Shown piece by piece: positions 27,214 to 35,765 of a stretch of 64,000 nt of DNA. How positions within the stretch are numbered: position 1 is the stretch's first letter; every line of letters starts with the position of its first letter. A program made the position numbers and the translations under genes. This stretch comes from Saccharopolyspora gloriosae (GTDB taxonomy: Bacteria > Actinomycetota > Actinomycetes > Mycobacteriales > Pseudonocardiaceae): NCBI RefSeq assembly GCF_022828475.1, contig NZ_CP059557.1, positions 6,619,470 to 6,683,469 of the forward strand, in the 5' to 3' direction. Below the pieces are notes generated by a model. It searched no databases, was not told where the DNA came from, and worked only from the letters and a program-made list of their open reading frames with translations.

Positions 27214-28949
27214 GGCTCCCGCTGGCCGACCGGACCGAGGTGCTGCGCTGGCTGCGACGCACCGCCGCCGCCCACCGCCGCGAGTTCTCCCTGATGATGC
27301 TGCTGTTCGGGCTGACCACGGTGGTCGGTCTGATCGGCCCGCAACTGCTCGGGCGGCTGGTGGACTCCGTGTCGACGGGCACCGAGGTGTGGCGGGTGGA
27401 CGCGCTGGCCGCCGGGTTCCTCCTGGTGCTCGTCGTGCACGCGCTGCTGGCCCGCGCGGCCCGGCTGCGCGCGGCCGTGTTCGGCGAGACCGTGCTGGCC
27501 GAGACCCGGGAGGACGTGGTGGCCCGCGCGTTGCGGCTGCCGCTGGGCACCGTGGAGGACGCGGGCACCGGTGATCTGCTCAGCCGCTCCACTGCCGACG
27601 TGGACCGGCTCGACTTCACCGTGCGCGAAGCCGCACCGGAACTCACTGCGGCCGTGCTCACCATCGCGCTCACCGCCGTCGCGATGATCATCACTTCGCC
27701 GCTGCTGGCCTGCGGGCTGCTCGTCGCGGTGCCGCTGCTGGTGGCCGTGAGCCGGTGGTACTTCCCGCGCGCCGCGAAGACGATCAGCAGGCTGCTGCAG
27801 GACTGGGCCAACGTGCAGTCGAGCATCCACGAAACCGTGCAAGGCGCCCGCACCATCGACTCGATGCGGCTCACCGAGCGGCGCCGCGCGCACAACGACC
27901 AGGTCCTGGACCGGGCCATCAACGGCGAGAAGCGGCACCGCACGCTGCTGTCGGTGTTCCTGCCGACGCTGGAACTGGCCTACGCGCTGCCGATCGCGGC
28001 GATCCTGCTGATCGGCGGCTGGAGCTACCAGGCGGGCTGGGTCCAGCTGGGCACGGTGACCACGGTCGTGCTGTACGCGGCGACGTTGTCGGCTCCGCTG
28101 GCCGAACTCTTCGCGTGGCTGGAGGAGATGCAGCTCGGCCACGCCGCGCTCAGCCGCATCCTCGGCGTGCCGCAGGCGCCGCCGGAACGCGCCGAACCGG
28201 TCCCGGCGAGCGCGGCCGGGCACGACCTGGTGCTGCGCGACGTGCGGTTCTCCTACCGGACCGGCCGGGAGGTCCTGCACGGCATCGACCTGCACGTGCC
28301 CGCCGGTGAGCGGCTCGTCATCGTCGGGCCGTCCGGAGCGGGGAAGTCCACGCTGGGGCGGCTCATCGCCGGGATCAGCGCGCCCGACTCGGGTTCGGTG
28401 GCGTTCGGCGACGTGGAGATCACGGCACTGCCCACCGCCCGCACCCGGCAGGAGGTCGTGCTGCTCACGCAGGAACATCACGTGTTCACCGCGAGCCTGC
28501 GGGACAACCTGTCGCTGCCGGAGTCGCGGGAGTGGCGGGACGCGGAACTGCTCGACGCGTTGGAGACGGTGGGCGCGGCGAAATGGGCGCGGCTGCTCCC
28601 GGACGGGTTGGACACCGTCATCGGCTCCGGTGGCGATCCGGTGCCCGCGGCGGTGGCTCAGCAGCTCGCGCTGGCTCGGGTGGTGCTGGCCGACCCGCAC
28701 ACGTTGGTGCTGGACGAGGCGACGTCACTGCTCGACGGGGACAGCTCCCGAGACCTGGAGCGGTCGCTGTCGACGCTGCTCACCGGCCGCACGGTGATCG
28801 CCATCGCGCACCGGCTGCACACCGCGCGGACCGCCGACCGGGTGGCGGTGGTCGACGGCGGCCGCATCGTGGAGCTCGGCGCGCACCGGGACCTGCTGGC
28901 CGCGGACGGCTCCTACGCGGCGCTGCACCGCACCGCCCTCGGCCAGTAG
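27210..28949 (+). CDS. ABC exporter half-transporter with degenerate signature motif
   Basis: 579 residues: a six-helix membrane domain (about 20-315) and a nucleotide-binding domain with perfect Walker A (GPSGAGKST), Q-loop and Walker B (HTLVLDEATSLLD). Where LSGGQ should stand it has GSGGDPVPAAVAQQ. Its Walker A pairs with the good signature of the upstream protein to give one working site. The ATG at 27210 overlaps the upstream stop. A TetR gene starts 62 bases downstream and may control or sense the exported compound. Confidence 0.88.
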   Translation: MRLPLADRTEVLRWLRRTAAAHRREFSLMMLLFGLTTVVGLIGPQLLGRLVDSVSTGTEVWRVDALAAGFLLVLVVHALLARAARLRAAVFGETVLAETREDVVARALRLPLGTVEDAGTGDLLSRSTADVDRLDFTVREAAPELTAAVLTIALTAVAMIITSPLLACGLLVAVPLLVAVSRWYFPRAAKTISRLLQDWANVQSSIHETVQGARTIDSMRLTERRRAHNDQVLDRAINGEKRHRTLLSVFLPTLELAYALPIAAILLIGGWSYQAGWVQLGTVTTVVLYAATLSAPLAELFAWLEEMQLGHAALSRILGVPQAPPERAEPVPASAAGHDLVLRDVRFSYRTGREVLHGIDLHVPAGERLVIVGPSGAGKSTLGRLIAGISAPDSGSVAFGDVEITALPTARTRQEVVLLTQEHHVFTASLRDNLSLPESREWRDAELLDALETVGAAKWARLLPDGLDTVIGSGGDPVPAAVAQQLALARVVLADPHTLVLDEATSLLDGDSSRDLERSLSTLLTGRTVIAIAHRLHTARTADRVAVVDGGRIVELGAHRDLLAADGSYAALHRTALGQ

Positions 28950-29011
28950 CGGCTCCGCCCGGATCCGGGGCGGCGGCGCCGGGTTCACCGCCGCTCCTAG
29001 GATCAGCGGTC

Positions 29012-29593
29012 ATGACAGCGGCCACCCCGAAAGGCGAGCGCCGCCGCCAAGCCCTGGTCGAGGCGGCGGTGGAGCTGCTCTCCGAAGGCGGGCTCGAAGC
29101 GGTGCGGCATCGCGCCGTGGCGGAACGGGCCGGGCTGCCCCTCGCCTCCACCACCTACTACTTCACCTCGCTCGACGACCTCGTCGCCGCCGCCGTGGAG
29201 CACGAGGCCCGCGCCGAACTCGCCACCGGCCGCGCCCGGCTCGACGAGCTCGCCGACGAGCTGCGGACGGTGGACGCGGTGACCGAACTGCTGCTGGACC
29301 TGCTGCTCGGCTACGACTCGCGGGACGGCGGCACGAAACCGGTGCTGCTGCGCTACGAACGGCTCGTGGGCTCGCCGCGGCGGCCGTACCTGGCGCCGCT
29401 GATGCGGGAACTGGGCGGTGAGCTGCACGAACTGCTCGCCGAGATCCTCACGCGCAGCGGCATGCCCGTCGGGCGGGAGCGGTTGCTGGAGCTGATCGCG
29501 CTGGTCGACGGGGCCGTGGTGAACGCCCTCATCGAAAGCGCCCCGGACCCCCGCGCCGCCGCCCGCCGAATGCTCCGCCCCAAACTCGGCTGA
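29012..29593 (+). CDS. TetR-family regulator
   Basis: 193 residues. An N-terminal helix-turn-helix (AAVELLSEGGLEAVRHRAVAE, then GLPLASTTYYFTSLDDL) is followed by a ligand-binding domain of the TetR_C_17/31 kind. ATG 29012 has TAGGAT eight bases upstream and no ribosome site (leaderless). Next to the ABC exporter genes on the same strand, it is a plausible regulator of that exporter. Confidence 0.85.
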   Translation: MTAATPKGERRRQALVEAAVELLSEGGLEAVRHRAVAERAGLPLASTTYYFTSLDDLVAAAVEHEARAELATGRARLDELADELRTVDAVTELLLDLLLGYDSRDGGTKPVLLRYERLVGSPRRPYLAPLMRELGGELHELLAEILTRSGMPVGRERLLELIALVDGAVVNALIESAPDPRAAARRMLRPKLG

Positions 29594-29660
29594 CGCCGAC
29601 CCAGGTGAAGGTTCTCTTCGCCCGGTCCCGGAGGAATTCACTCCACGACCCGTGTGAGGT

Positions 29661-29700
29661 GAACGGCCCGTTCGACCGGTGGGACCGGGCGAAGTGGCGG
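29661..29700. terminator. GAACGG-family hairpin
   Basis: GTTCGACCGGT and ACCGGGCGAA form a stem around GGG, downstream of the convergent TetR and putative anti-sigma genes. The loop GGTGGGACCGG matches the copy at 7601. Confidence 0.55.
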
Positions 29701-29711
29701 GTGGGGGACGC

Positions 29712-30395
29712 TCAGAAGCGAGGCGCGAGGGTGTCGGCGATGTTCTGGAGGCGGTCGGCGTACGGGGCGTGTTCGGTGCCCTTCGGTTCGCTGAGGACCG
29801 TCAAGGTCCGGCCGCTCTTCGCCGGGATCTCGATCACGGCCGTGTTCGGCGCCCGCCCCGTCGCTGCGGACGGCTGCGCGCCCGCCGGGCTGAGCAGCAC
29901 CGCCACCTTCCCGGACGCCGGCCCCTCCCGGATGGTGAGGGCCGCGCTCTTCGCGCCGGCCGGACAGGAACCGTCGGCGCCGGTCGGCTGCGTTGCACCG
30001 GCCTCCGGAAGCCGCTCGGACAGCGCCTTCGCCAACGACTCGTCCGGGGAACCGCACCCTCCGCTGGTCGCAGGCTCGTTCAGGACGAGCGGCCCGGAGC
30101 GCGGCGTCGTACCGGAGTTCGGATCGGCCGGTGCCTGCGGCAACCCCATCGGGGACTGCGTCGGCGTCGCGGGAGCCTGCGCCACCGGAGCCCCGGAACC
30201 GCCGAACATGCCGGTGCCCACACCGACGCCGCCCACCAGCACGGCCGCGGCCACCAGCGAGCCACCGGCGAACGCCGTGCGACGGCGAGCCGTGACCCGG
30301 CGCGATCCGCGCAGCACGTCCTGCTCGTCGAACGACGCCTCGGGCGCATCGCGCGCAGCCTTCTGGAACAGCTGCTCCAGCTCTGTCTCGTTCAC
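29712..30395 (-). CDS. single-pass membrane protein, probable partner of the ECF sigma factor
   Basis: 227 residues. An N-terminal cytoplasmic segment of about 35 residues (NETELEQLFQKAARDA) precedes one hydrophobic helix (TAFAGGSLVAAAVLVGGVGV) and a Pro/Gly-rich extracytoplasmic domain with two Cys. It begins 14 bases after the stop of the SigE-family sigma gene with a strong GGAGGTG site. Position and topology suggest an anti-sigma or signal-receiving partner, but no classical zinc anti-sigma motif (HxxxCxxC) is present. Confidence 0.65.
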   Translation of the reverse strand: MNETELEQLFQKAARDAPEASFDEQDVLRGSRRVTARRRTAFAGGSLVAAAVLVGGVGVGTGMFGGSGAPVAQAPATPTQSPMGLPQAPADPNSGTTPRSGPLVLNEPATSGGCGSPDESLAKALSERLPEAGATQPTGADGSCPAGAKSAALTIREGPASGKVAVLLSPAGAQPSAATGRAPNTAVIEIPAKSGRTLTVLSEPKGTEHAPYADRLQNIADTLAPRF

Positions 30396-30408
30396 TTGCC
30401 GCACCTCC

Positions 30409-30927
30409 TCACGACGTCGATCGAAGATCGTCGAGTTGGCCGCCCAAAGCCTCCCGAAGCGCCTCCAGCCCACGGGCCGACTGGCTCTTCACGGTGCCCT
30501 CGCTGCACTTCATGACCTCGGCGACCCCGGCGACGTCGAGCCCCTCCAGGAATCGCAGCACCAAAACGGTCCGCTGCTTCGGTGGAACCTGGCGCAAACC
30601 GGCGACCAGCGTCTGGCGGGTCGCGATGCCGTCATCAACCGAACCGGACTCGGCGGGCCGGTCCGGCAGCACATCGGTGAACCGCTCCCGCCGCCACGGG
30701 CGCCGAGACTCGTCGATCACCGCCCGGCTGAGCGTCCGGCGCACGTACGCGTCGAGCGCTCCCTTGTCCCGCACCTTGCGCCAGTGACGGTGCAAGGCGA
30801 TGAACGCGGTCTGGGCGAGATCGTCAGCGCGATGCCAGTCACCGCACATCATGTACGCCATCCGACGAACCGCCTCCCGCCGAGCCGCGAAATACTCCGC
30901 GAACTCCTGCTCCTCGCGCTGGTCCAC
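30409..30927 (-). CDS. SigE-family ECF RNA polymerase sigma factor
   Basis: 172 residues. Region 2 (MAYMMCGDWHRADDLAQTAFIALHRHW) and region 4 (PPKQRTVLVLRFLEGLDVAGVAEVMKCSEGTVKSQ) are well formed; this is the actinomycete SigE-family subgroup. GGAGAG precedes the GTG at 30927. Cotranscribed with the downstream membrane protein, which may restrain it. Target promoters unknown. Confidence 0.9.
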   Translation of the reverse strand: MDQREEQEFAEYFAARREAVRRMAYMMCGDWHRADDLAQTAFIALHRHWRKVRDKGALDAYVRRTLSRAVIDESRRPWRRERFTDVLPDRPAESGSVDDGIATRQTLVAGLRQVPPKQRTVLVLRFLEGLDVAGVAEVMKCSEGTVKSQSARGLEALREALGGQLDDLRSTS

Positions 30928-31254
30928 GCGGACTCTCCGCTCGTCCGTGCTTGCACTCCTGGGACGGTGCTACCGGCCCCTACGGTTGCATGCCGTCCGG
31001 CCCTGAAATCGGGCGGCACGCGTGAGGAACCTTAGAGCCTGCGCCCGATCCGCCCGGGCTGGGTGCGCGCGGAGTGACACCCCGTGCACGGAAGCTCAAC
31101 GTCCACCTAATGGAACGGCTGCGATGACCGGCCGTTCAGGGGCCTCCCGGAAATCGCGGTGTCCGGGGAACGAACGGGCAAGAAAGGCGTCCGGGCGAAC
31201 CGGTGTCCCCCAACCAGTTGCCTCGACCCCCTGCCGATGTGGTGTGATCGGTTC

Positions 31255-32301
31255 GTGACCAAAACGGCATCCATAGATCTGCGTTCCGACACGGTCACGC
31301 GTCCCGACAAGCGGATGGCCGCGGCGATGGCCGAAGCCGAAGTCGGTGACGACGTGCTGGACCACGACCCCACGATGCGAGCGCTGGAGGAGAAGGCCGC
31401 CCAGCTGCTGGGCACGGCCGCCGCACTATGGGTGCCCAGCGGCACGATGGGCAATCTGATCGCGCTGTCGGTCCACCTCCGACGGGGAGACCGGTTCCTC
31501 GCGCCACGCGGGGCGCACGTGCTGCACCACGAACTCGGCTCCGCAGCGTGGCTCGCCGGCGGCATGCCGGAACCCCTCGAATGGGACGCCGGTCCGGGAC
31601 GCCCCACCGCCGACTCGGTACGTGCGCACGCAAACGGTGACCGGCGCTACGACGCGCTGCACACCACGCTGCTGTGCCTGGAGAACACGCACAACGCCGC
31701 CGGCGGCGCCGTCATCCCGCCGCACGAGCACGCCCAGCTGGCCGCGGCCGCCCGGGACCGCGGACTGCGCGTGCACCTCGACGGCGCCCGGATCTGGAAC
31801 GCCGCGACCGCCCTGGAACTGCCGCCCGCCGCGTTGACCGTCGGGGTCGACACGGTGCAGGCCTGCCTGAGCAAAGGACTCGGCGCACCGGTGGGTTCCG
31901 TAGTGGCGGGCACCAGCGACTTCGTCGCCGAAGCCCGCCGGGTGCGCAAAATGCTCGGCGGCGGAGTCCGGCAAGGCGGAGTGCTCGCCGCGGCCGGGCT
32001 GCTGGCGCTGGATCGGGTATCGGCCCTGGCGGCGGACCACCGGCACGCGAAGCTGCTCGCGGACGGCCTCACCGAACTCGGCTGGGACATCACGCCGCCG
32101 CAGACGAACATCGTGCTGGCCGCGGTGCCGGATGTGCGGCTCACCTTGGACTGGCTGCAGGAGATCGGGGTGCTTGCGGTGCCGATGGACGGCAACGTTC
32201 GGTTCGTTACTCATCGTGACGTGGCTGAGCGGGATGTCAAGGACGTGCTCCGCCGTATATCGCGCACGACCCCAGCAGCCGGTATACCTCAGGCTGGTTG
32301 A
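31255..32301 (+). CDS. ltaE: low-specificity L-threonine aldolase
   Basis: 348 residues. A PLP fold-type I enzyme cleaving L-threonine or allo-threonine to glycine and acetaldehyde. It starts IDLRSDTVTRP, contains LENTHNAAGGAV, HLDGARIWNA and the PLP-lysine motif CLSKGLGAPVGSVV. The start is GTG 31255 with a TGTGAT box close upstream. Repeat element B follows and separates it from the convergent qsuB-like gene. Confidence 0.92.
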   Translation: MTKTASIDLRSDTVTRPDKRMAAAMAEAEVGDDVLDHDPTMRALEEKAAQLLGTAAALWVPSGTMGNLIALSVHLRRGDRFLAPRGAHVLHHELGSAAWLAGGMPEPLEWDAGPGRPTADSVRAHANGDRRYDALHTTLLCLENTHNAAGGAVIPPHEHAQLAAAARDRGLRVHLDGARIWNAATALELPPAALTVGVDTVQACLSKGLGAPVGSVVAGTSDFVAEARRVRKMLGGGVRQGGVLAAAGLLALDRVSALAADHRHAKLLADGLTELGWDITPPQTNIVLAAVPDVRLTLDWLQEIGVLAVPMDGNVRFVTHRDVAERDVKDVLRRISRTTPAAGIPQAG

Positions 32302-32330
32302 CCTTCCACGGCTCGTTCTGCGTGGGGGGC

Positions 32331-32760
32331 GGGTAGCGGAACCTCAGCTGTCTTCTCGCTGCGGGATCTTTTTCCCAAGTGGCTCCGCCACGAGGGAAAA
32401 AGCTGTCCTCGCGAGAAGACAGCTGAGAACCCGCCGGTGGTCGTTTTTTCGACGTGGGCTATGTGCTTCGCACATACAGGCACGGCTTCGCCGCCAGGCA
32501 CGGCCTTTGGCCGCGAGGCAGGCGGGGCTTCGCCCGCCCTTCGCGGACTCCGCCGCCACAAGCACGGCTACGCCGCAAAACACGGCCTCCGGCCGCAAAG
32601 CAAGCGGGGCTTCGCCCGCCCTTCGCGGACTCCGCCGCCACAAGCACGGCTACGCCGCAAAGCACGGCCTTCGGCCGCCAGGCAGGCGGGGCTTTGCCCG
32701 CGCTTCGTGGGCTTCGCCGCTGAAAGGACGGCTTCGGTGAGGAGGTTCGGCTTCGCCGGT
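32331..32760 (+). repeat. dispersed hairpin element, copy B with 82-bp tandem tail
   Basis: Core 32331-32442: GGGTAGCGGAACCTCAG, a 17-bp perfect outer stem (CTCAGCTGTCTTCTCGC with its complement ending at 32425), internal loops TGCGGGATC and GCTGTCCTC, inner stem TTTTTCCC/GGGAAAAA and apical GTGGC-TCC-GCCAC. The tail 32443-32760 is a chain of hairpins with TTC-type loops (TGTGC-TTC-GCACA, CGGCC-TTC-GGCCG). It includes an 82-bp tandem unit starting at 32498, 32580 and 32662. It fills the space between two convergent genes. Confidence 0.85.
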
Positions 32761-32768
32761 GGGCAGGG

Positions 32769-34616
32769 CTACTTGGATTCCAGGCGGCGTCTGCGGTGGG
32801 CCGCCATCCGGACCGGGGCGTTGGATTCGCCGCGGGCTCGGTAGCCGTTGATGCGTTGGACGATTTCGAAGAAGACTCGGGAGCCCGGGACGGCCACCGA
32901 GAAGTGCAGGTATTCGCCTTGGCGGTCGCGGTCGTAGAGGATCGAGTTCTCGCGCAAGGAAGCGAGCAGGTCCGGTGGGAGCTCCAGGCGGGCGTCCAGG
33001 TCGTCGTAGTAGTTGTCCGGGATCGCCACGACCGGTGCGCCCAATTCCCGCATCGCACGCGCGCTGGCGAACACGTCGTCGCTGCTCAGCGCCACGTGTT
33101 GCGGGTGCCGGACGCCCGGTGCCCACGGTCCTCTGCGCAGCACCGCCGAATCGAGCGCGATGCGCACCGTCTCGCCCCGGTCCAGCACCATCCGGCTGCG
33201 CACCAAGCCGAACGGTGCGGCGAACTCCACCGGCGGAGCGGGGCGCAGGCCCAGCACCGAGCGGTAGAACAGGATCGCCTCGTCGAAGTGGTCGAACGGC
33301 TGGGTCATCGCGACGTGGTCGATGCCGGTGACGCCCGCGTCTTGACCCCGTTCGTCCTGCTCGGGCTCGAAGTCGCCCAGCCACCCCGCGTCGCGGTCCG
33401 CGTCGGTGCGGCAGAAGAACAGCGCCGTGCCGTCCGGCGCGGCGACCGAGGACAGATCAGCCTCGTCGGGCCGGGCGGACCGAGGCAACACCGGCGCCAG
33501 CAGCCCTTCCGCGCGCCGGGTCGAGGCGGGCGGGTCCGCGCTGTGCACCCCGAGCGCGGCCAACGCCCCACCGCCACGATGCTCGGGCCGGTCCGGTTCG
33601 GTGTTCACCAAGATCCGCGCGGCGCCCTGCTCCCACAGGCGCACCGGCTTGGAGCGGTGCCGCCCGGCCGACCGGAAACCGAGCGCGGCCAGCGTCGAGT
33701 TCAACCGCTCGCCCCCGGAGTCGTCCGCGCCGAGCTCCACGAAGGCCGGGCCGGACAGCTCCGCAGGGGGCGGCAGGTGCACGGGGGCGGCCACCGATTC
33801 CTCCAGCGCGAGCAGCGAACGCATCGCGTCCACCGCCGCCGGGCCGGGGTCCGACTGCCGGAACACGTCGTTGAAAACCTCCAGCGACAACGGCCCCGCG
33901 TAACCCGCGGCGAGCACGGTGCCGACGAACTCGGCCAGGTCGAACTCGCCTTGACCTGGGAAGAGCCGGTGATGCCTGCTCCACTGCAACAGGTCCATGT
34001 TCAGCCGGGGCGCGTCGGCCAGCTGGAGGAAGAACAACTTCTCCGCCGGGATGGTGCGGATCGTGGTGAGATCGCTGCCGCGCGACAAGATGTGGAAGCT
34101 GTCCAGGCACACGCCCAGCGACGGGTGGTCGGCGCGGCGCACGATGCGCCAAGCGTGTTCGTAGGTGTTCACGAACCGTCCCCAGGCCAGCGCCTCGTAG
34201 CAGACCCGGATGCCGCGTTCGGCGGCCAGCTCGGCGAGTTCGCGCAGCTGCTCGGCGGCCAGATCGTCGTCGTCCACCGCGTCCGGGGAGACCGAGGAGC
34301 ACACCAGCACGGTGTCCGCGCCGAGCCGCGCCATCAGGTCGAACTTCCGCTCGGCGCGGCGCAGATTGGCCCGCAGCACGTCGGGCGGGACCGCTTCGAA
34401 ATCCCGGAACGGCTGGTAGAGGTCGATGGACAGGCCCAGTTCCGCGCAGCGTTCCCGGATCCGCTCCGGCGCGGAGGCGGAGGCGATCAGGTCGTTCTCG
34501 AAGATCTCCACCCCGCCGAATCCGGCGGCGGAAGCGGCGGTGAGCTTGTCCTCCAGCGAGCCGGACAGGCAGACCGTGGCGATGGAGCGGGCGCGTTCAG
34601 CGGGCGACGTGGACAC
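32769..34616 (-). CDS. qsuB: 3-dehydroshikimate dehydratase fused to an HPPD-like domain (QsuB type)
   Basis: 615 residues. The N-terminal sugar-isomerase-type TIM barrel (1-275) has the four metal-binding positions of this family: Glu141 in CYEALAWG, Asp172 in CLDSFHIL, Gln198 in FLQLADAP and Glu246 in SLEVFND. It dehydrates 3-dehydroshikimate to protocatechuate. The C-terminal part (about 430-600) resembles 4-hydroxyphenylpyruvate dioxygenase and keeps a 2-His/1-Glu set (GIDHVAM, PQHVALS, FFEIVQR). GTG 34616 overlaps the preceding dehydrogenase gene by 20 bases. Together they form a quinate/shikimate breakdown operon. Confidence 0.93.
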   Translation of the reverse strand: MSTSPAERARSIATVCLSGSLEDKLTAASAAGFGGVEIFENDLIASASAPERIRERCAELGLSIDLYQPFRDFEAVPPDVLRANLRRAERKFDLMARLGADTVLVCSSVSPDAVDDDDLAAEQLRELAELAAERGIRVCYEALAWGRFVNTYEHAWRIVRRADHPSLGVCLDSFHILSRGSDLTTIRTIPAEKLFFLQLADAPRLNMDLLQWSRHHRLFPGQGEFDLAEFVGTVLAAGYAGPLSLEVFNDVFRQSDPGPAAVDAMRSLLALEESVAAPVHLPPPAELSGPAFVELGADDSGGERLNSTLAALGFRSAGRHRSKPVRLWEQGAARILVNTEPDRPEHRGGGALAALGVHSADPPASTRRAEGLLAPVLPRSARPDEADLSSVAAPDGTALFFCRTDADRDAGWLGDFEPEQDERGQDAGVTGIDHVAMTQPFDHFDEAILFYRSVLGLRPAPPVEFAAPFGLVRSRMVLDRGETVRIALDSAVLRRGPWAPGVRHPQHVALSSDDVFASARAMRELGAPVVAIPDNYYDDLDARLELPPDLLASLRENSILYDRDRQGEYLHFSVAVPGSRVFFEIVQRINGYRARGESNAPVRMAAHRRRRLESK

Positions 34617-35505
34617 GGGGGCCTCCGGGGTCGGTCACGAGCGTCTCGAAGTGGCGCAGCATCCGGTCGGCGTCCGGTTCGCACCCGGTGAACAGGCGGA
34701 ACGCGTCCGCCGCTTGGAACACCGCCATGCCGCCACCGTCGAGTACCCGGCAGCCCCGGGCACGCGCGGTGCGGACGAGTTCGGTCTCCAGCGGCCGGTA
34801 CACGACGTCGGCCACCCACAGCTGCGGGCGCAACGCCTCGACGGGCACCGGCAGACCGGGGTGCGCGGCCATGCCGACGGGAGTGGCGTGCACCAGACCG
34901 TCGGCGGCCGCCAGCGCGGCGGCCGGTCCGGCGTCGAGTCCGCCCGCCACGGCCCGGTCCGCGCCGAAGCGGCCGCGCAGCGATGTGGCGACGGCCTCGG
35001 CCCGGCCCGCGTCCAGGTCGAGCACGTGCACCGTCCCGGCGCCGAGGGTGAGCAGCCCGTGGGCGACGGCGGCTCCCGCGCCGCCCGCGCCGAGCAGCAC
35101 CACCCGGTCCAGCGGCACGTCCGGCAGGCCGCGGCTGAGGCTGCGGGCGAAACCGGACCAGTCGGTGTTGTGACCGACGGCTCCGCCCTCGCCGAACACG
35201 ACGGTGTTCACCGCGCCCAGCGCCGCCGCGTCCGGGGACAGCTCGTCGAGGTGTTCGATGACCAGCTGTTTCGCCGGGTGGGTGATGTTGAGCCCGGTGA
35301 ATCCGGTGAGCCGGGCGGCCCGGAGCAGTTCACCGACGGCCGTCGCGGGCAGGCCCAGCTCGTCCAGATCGAGTCGGCGGTACAGGCAGCGCAAGCCGAG
35401 TTCGGCGGCCTCCCGTTCGTGCAAGGCCGGACTGAGCGAGGGGCCGATGCCCGCGCCGATCAGTCCGGTGAGCAACCCGTTGCCGACGTCGCCGATGACA
35501 GCCAC
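34597..35505 (-). CDS. quinate/shikimate dehydrogenase (catabolic AroE/QsuD type)
   Basis: 302 residues. The substrate domain starts GLIGAGIGPSLSPALHE with the S-x-S pair. The catalytic Lys lies in NITHPAKQ and Asp in HNTDWSGF; the nucleotide motif is GAGGAGAAVAH near 142. Because it overlaps the dehydroshikimate dehydratase gene and neighbours a shikimate-type transporter, a catabolic role (quinate or shikimate to 3-dehydro compounds) is more likely than biosynthesis. GTG 35505 follows AGGGG; the true start could be slightly downstream. Confidence 0.88.
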   Translation of the reverse strand: MAVIGDVGNGLLTGLIGAGIGPSLSPALHEREAAELGLRCLYRRLDLDELGLPATAVGELLRAARLTGFTGLNITHPAKQLVIEHLDELSPDAAALGAVNTVVFGEGGAVGHNTDWSGFARSLSRGLPDVPLDRVVLLGAGGAGAAVAHGLLTLGAGTVHVLDLDAGRAEAVATSLRGRFGADRAVAGGLDAGPAAALAAADGLVHATPVGMAAHPGLPVPVEALRPQLWVADVVYRPLETELVRTARARGCRVLDGGGMAVFQAADAFRLFTGCEPDADRMLRHFETLVTDPGGPRVHVAR

Positions 35506-35544
35506 CCCCTGCGCCCGCTCCGGCGGACCGGAGCGGGAGACGAA

Positions 35545-35570
35545 TGAACGAACTAGCTAGTACACAGTAG
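35545..35570 (-). promoter_or_regulatory. candidate TetR operator upstream of the dehydrogenase gene
   Basis: ACTAGCTAGT at 35552-35561 is a perfect 10-bp palindrome within AACTAGCTAGTACA. A related AACCAGGTGGTACA lies at 36540-36553 before the transporter gene, so both may be sites for the TetR encoded between them. Confidence 0.5.
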
Positions 35571-35765
35571 CCCGGCGCGGAACCCAGGCAAAGGACCGCG
35601 CATTAGGGTGGGCGGAACCGGAGCGGATCAAACCGGGGTTGACCAGCGAGTTCCACTCGGCCGATCGAGCACGGACCCGCTCGCCCGGCGGCCCGATCCG
35701 ATACCGATCAGCCCAAGACCGAGCAGTCCGAGACCGGATGACCAAGTACCGACCAGGGAGTCCAC

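Noticed and set aside
32443-32760. CRISPR array
   Set aside because: The units are contiguous tandem palindromes without unique spacers of constant length, and no cas genes are present.
32437-32844. Frames in hairpin element B translating to repeats such as REAGGASPALRGLRR
   Set aside because: The repeat period (82 bp, and 64 bp in copy E) is not a multiple of three, several frames are open at once and there is no ribosome site. The conserved feature is stem pairing, not protein.
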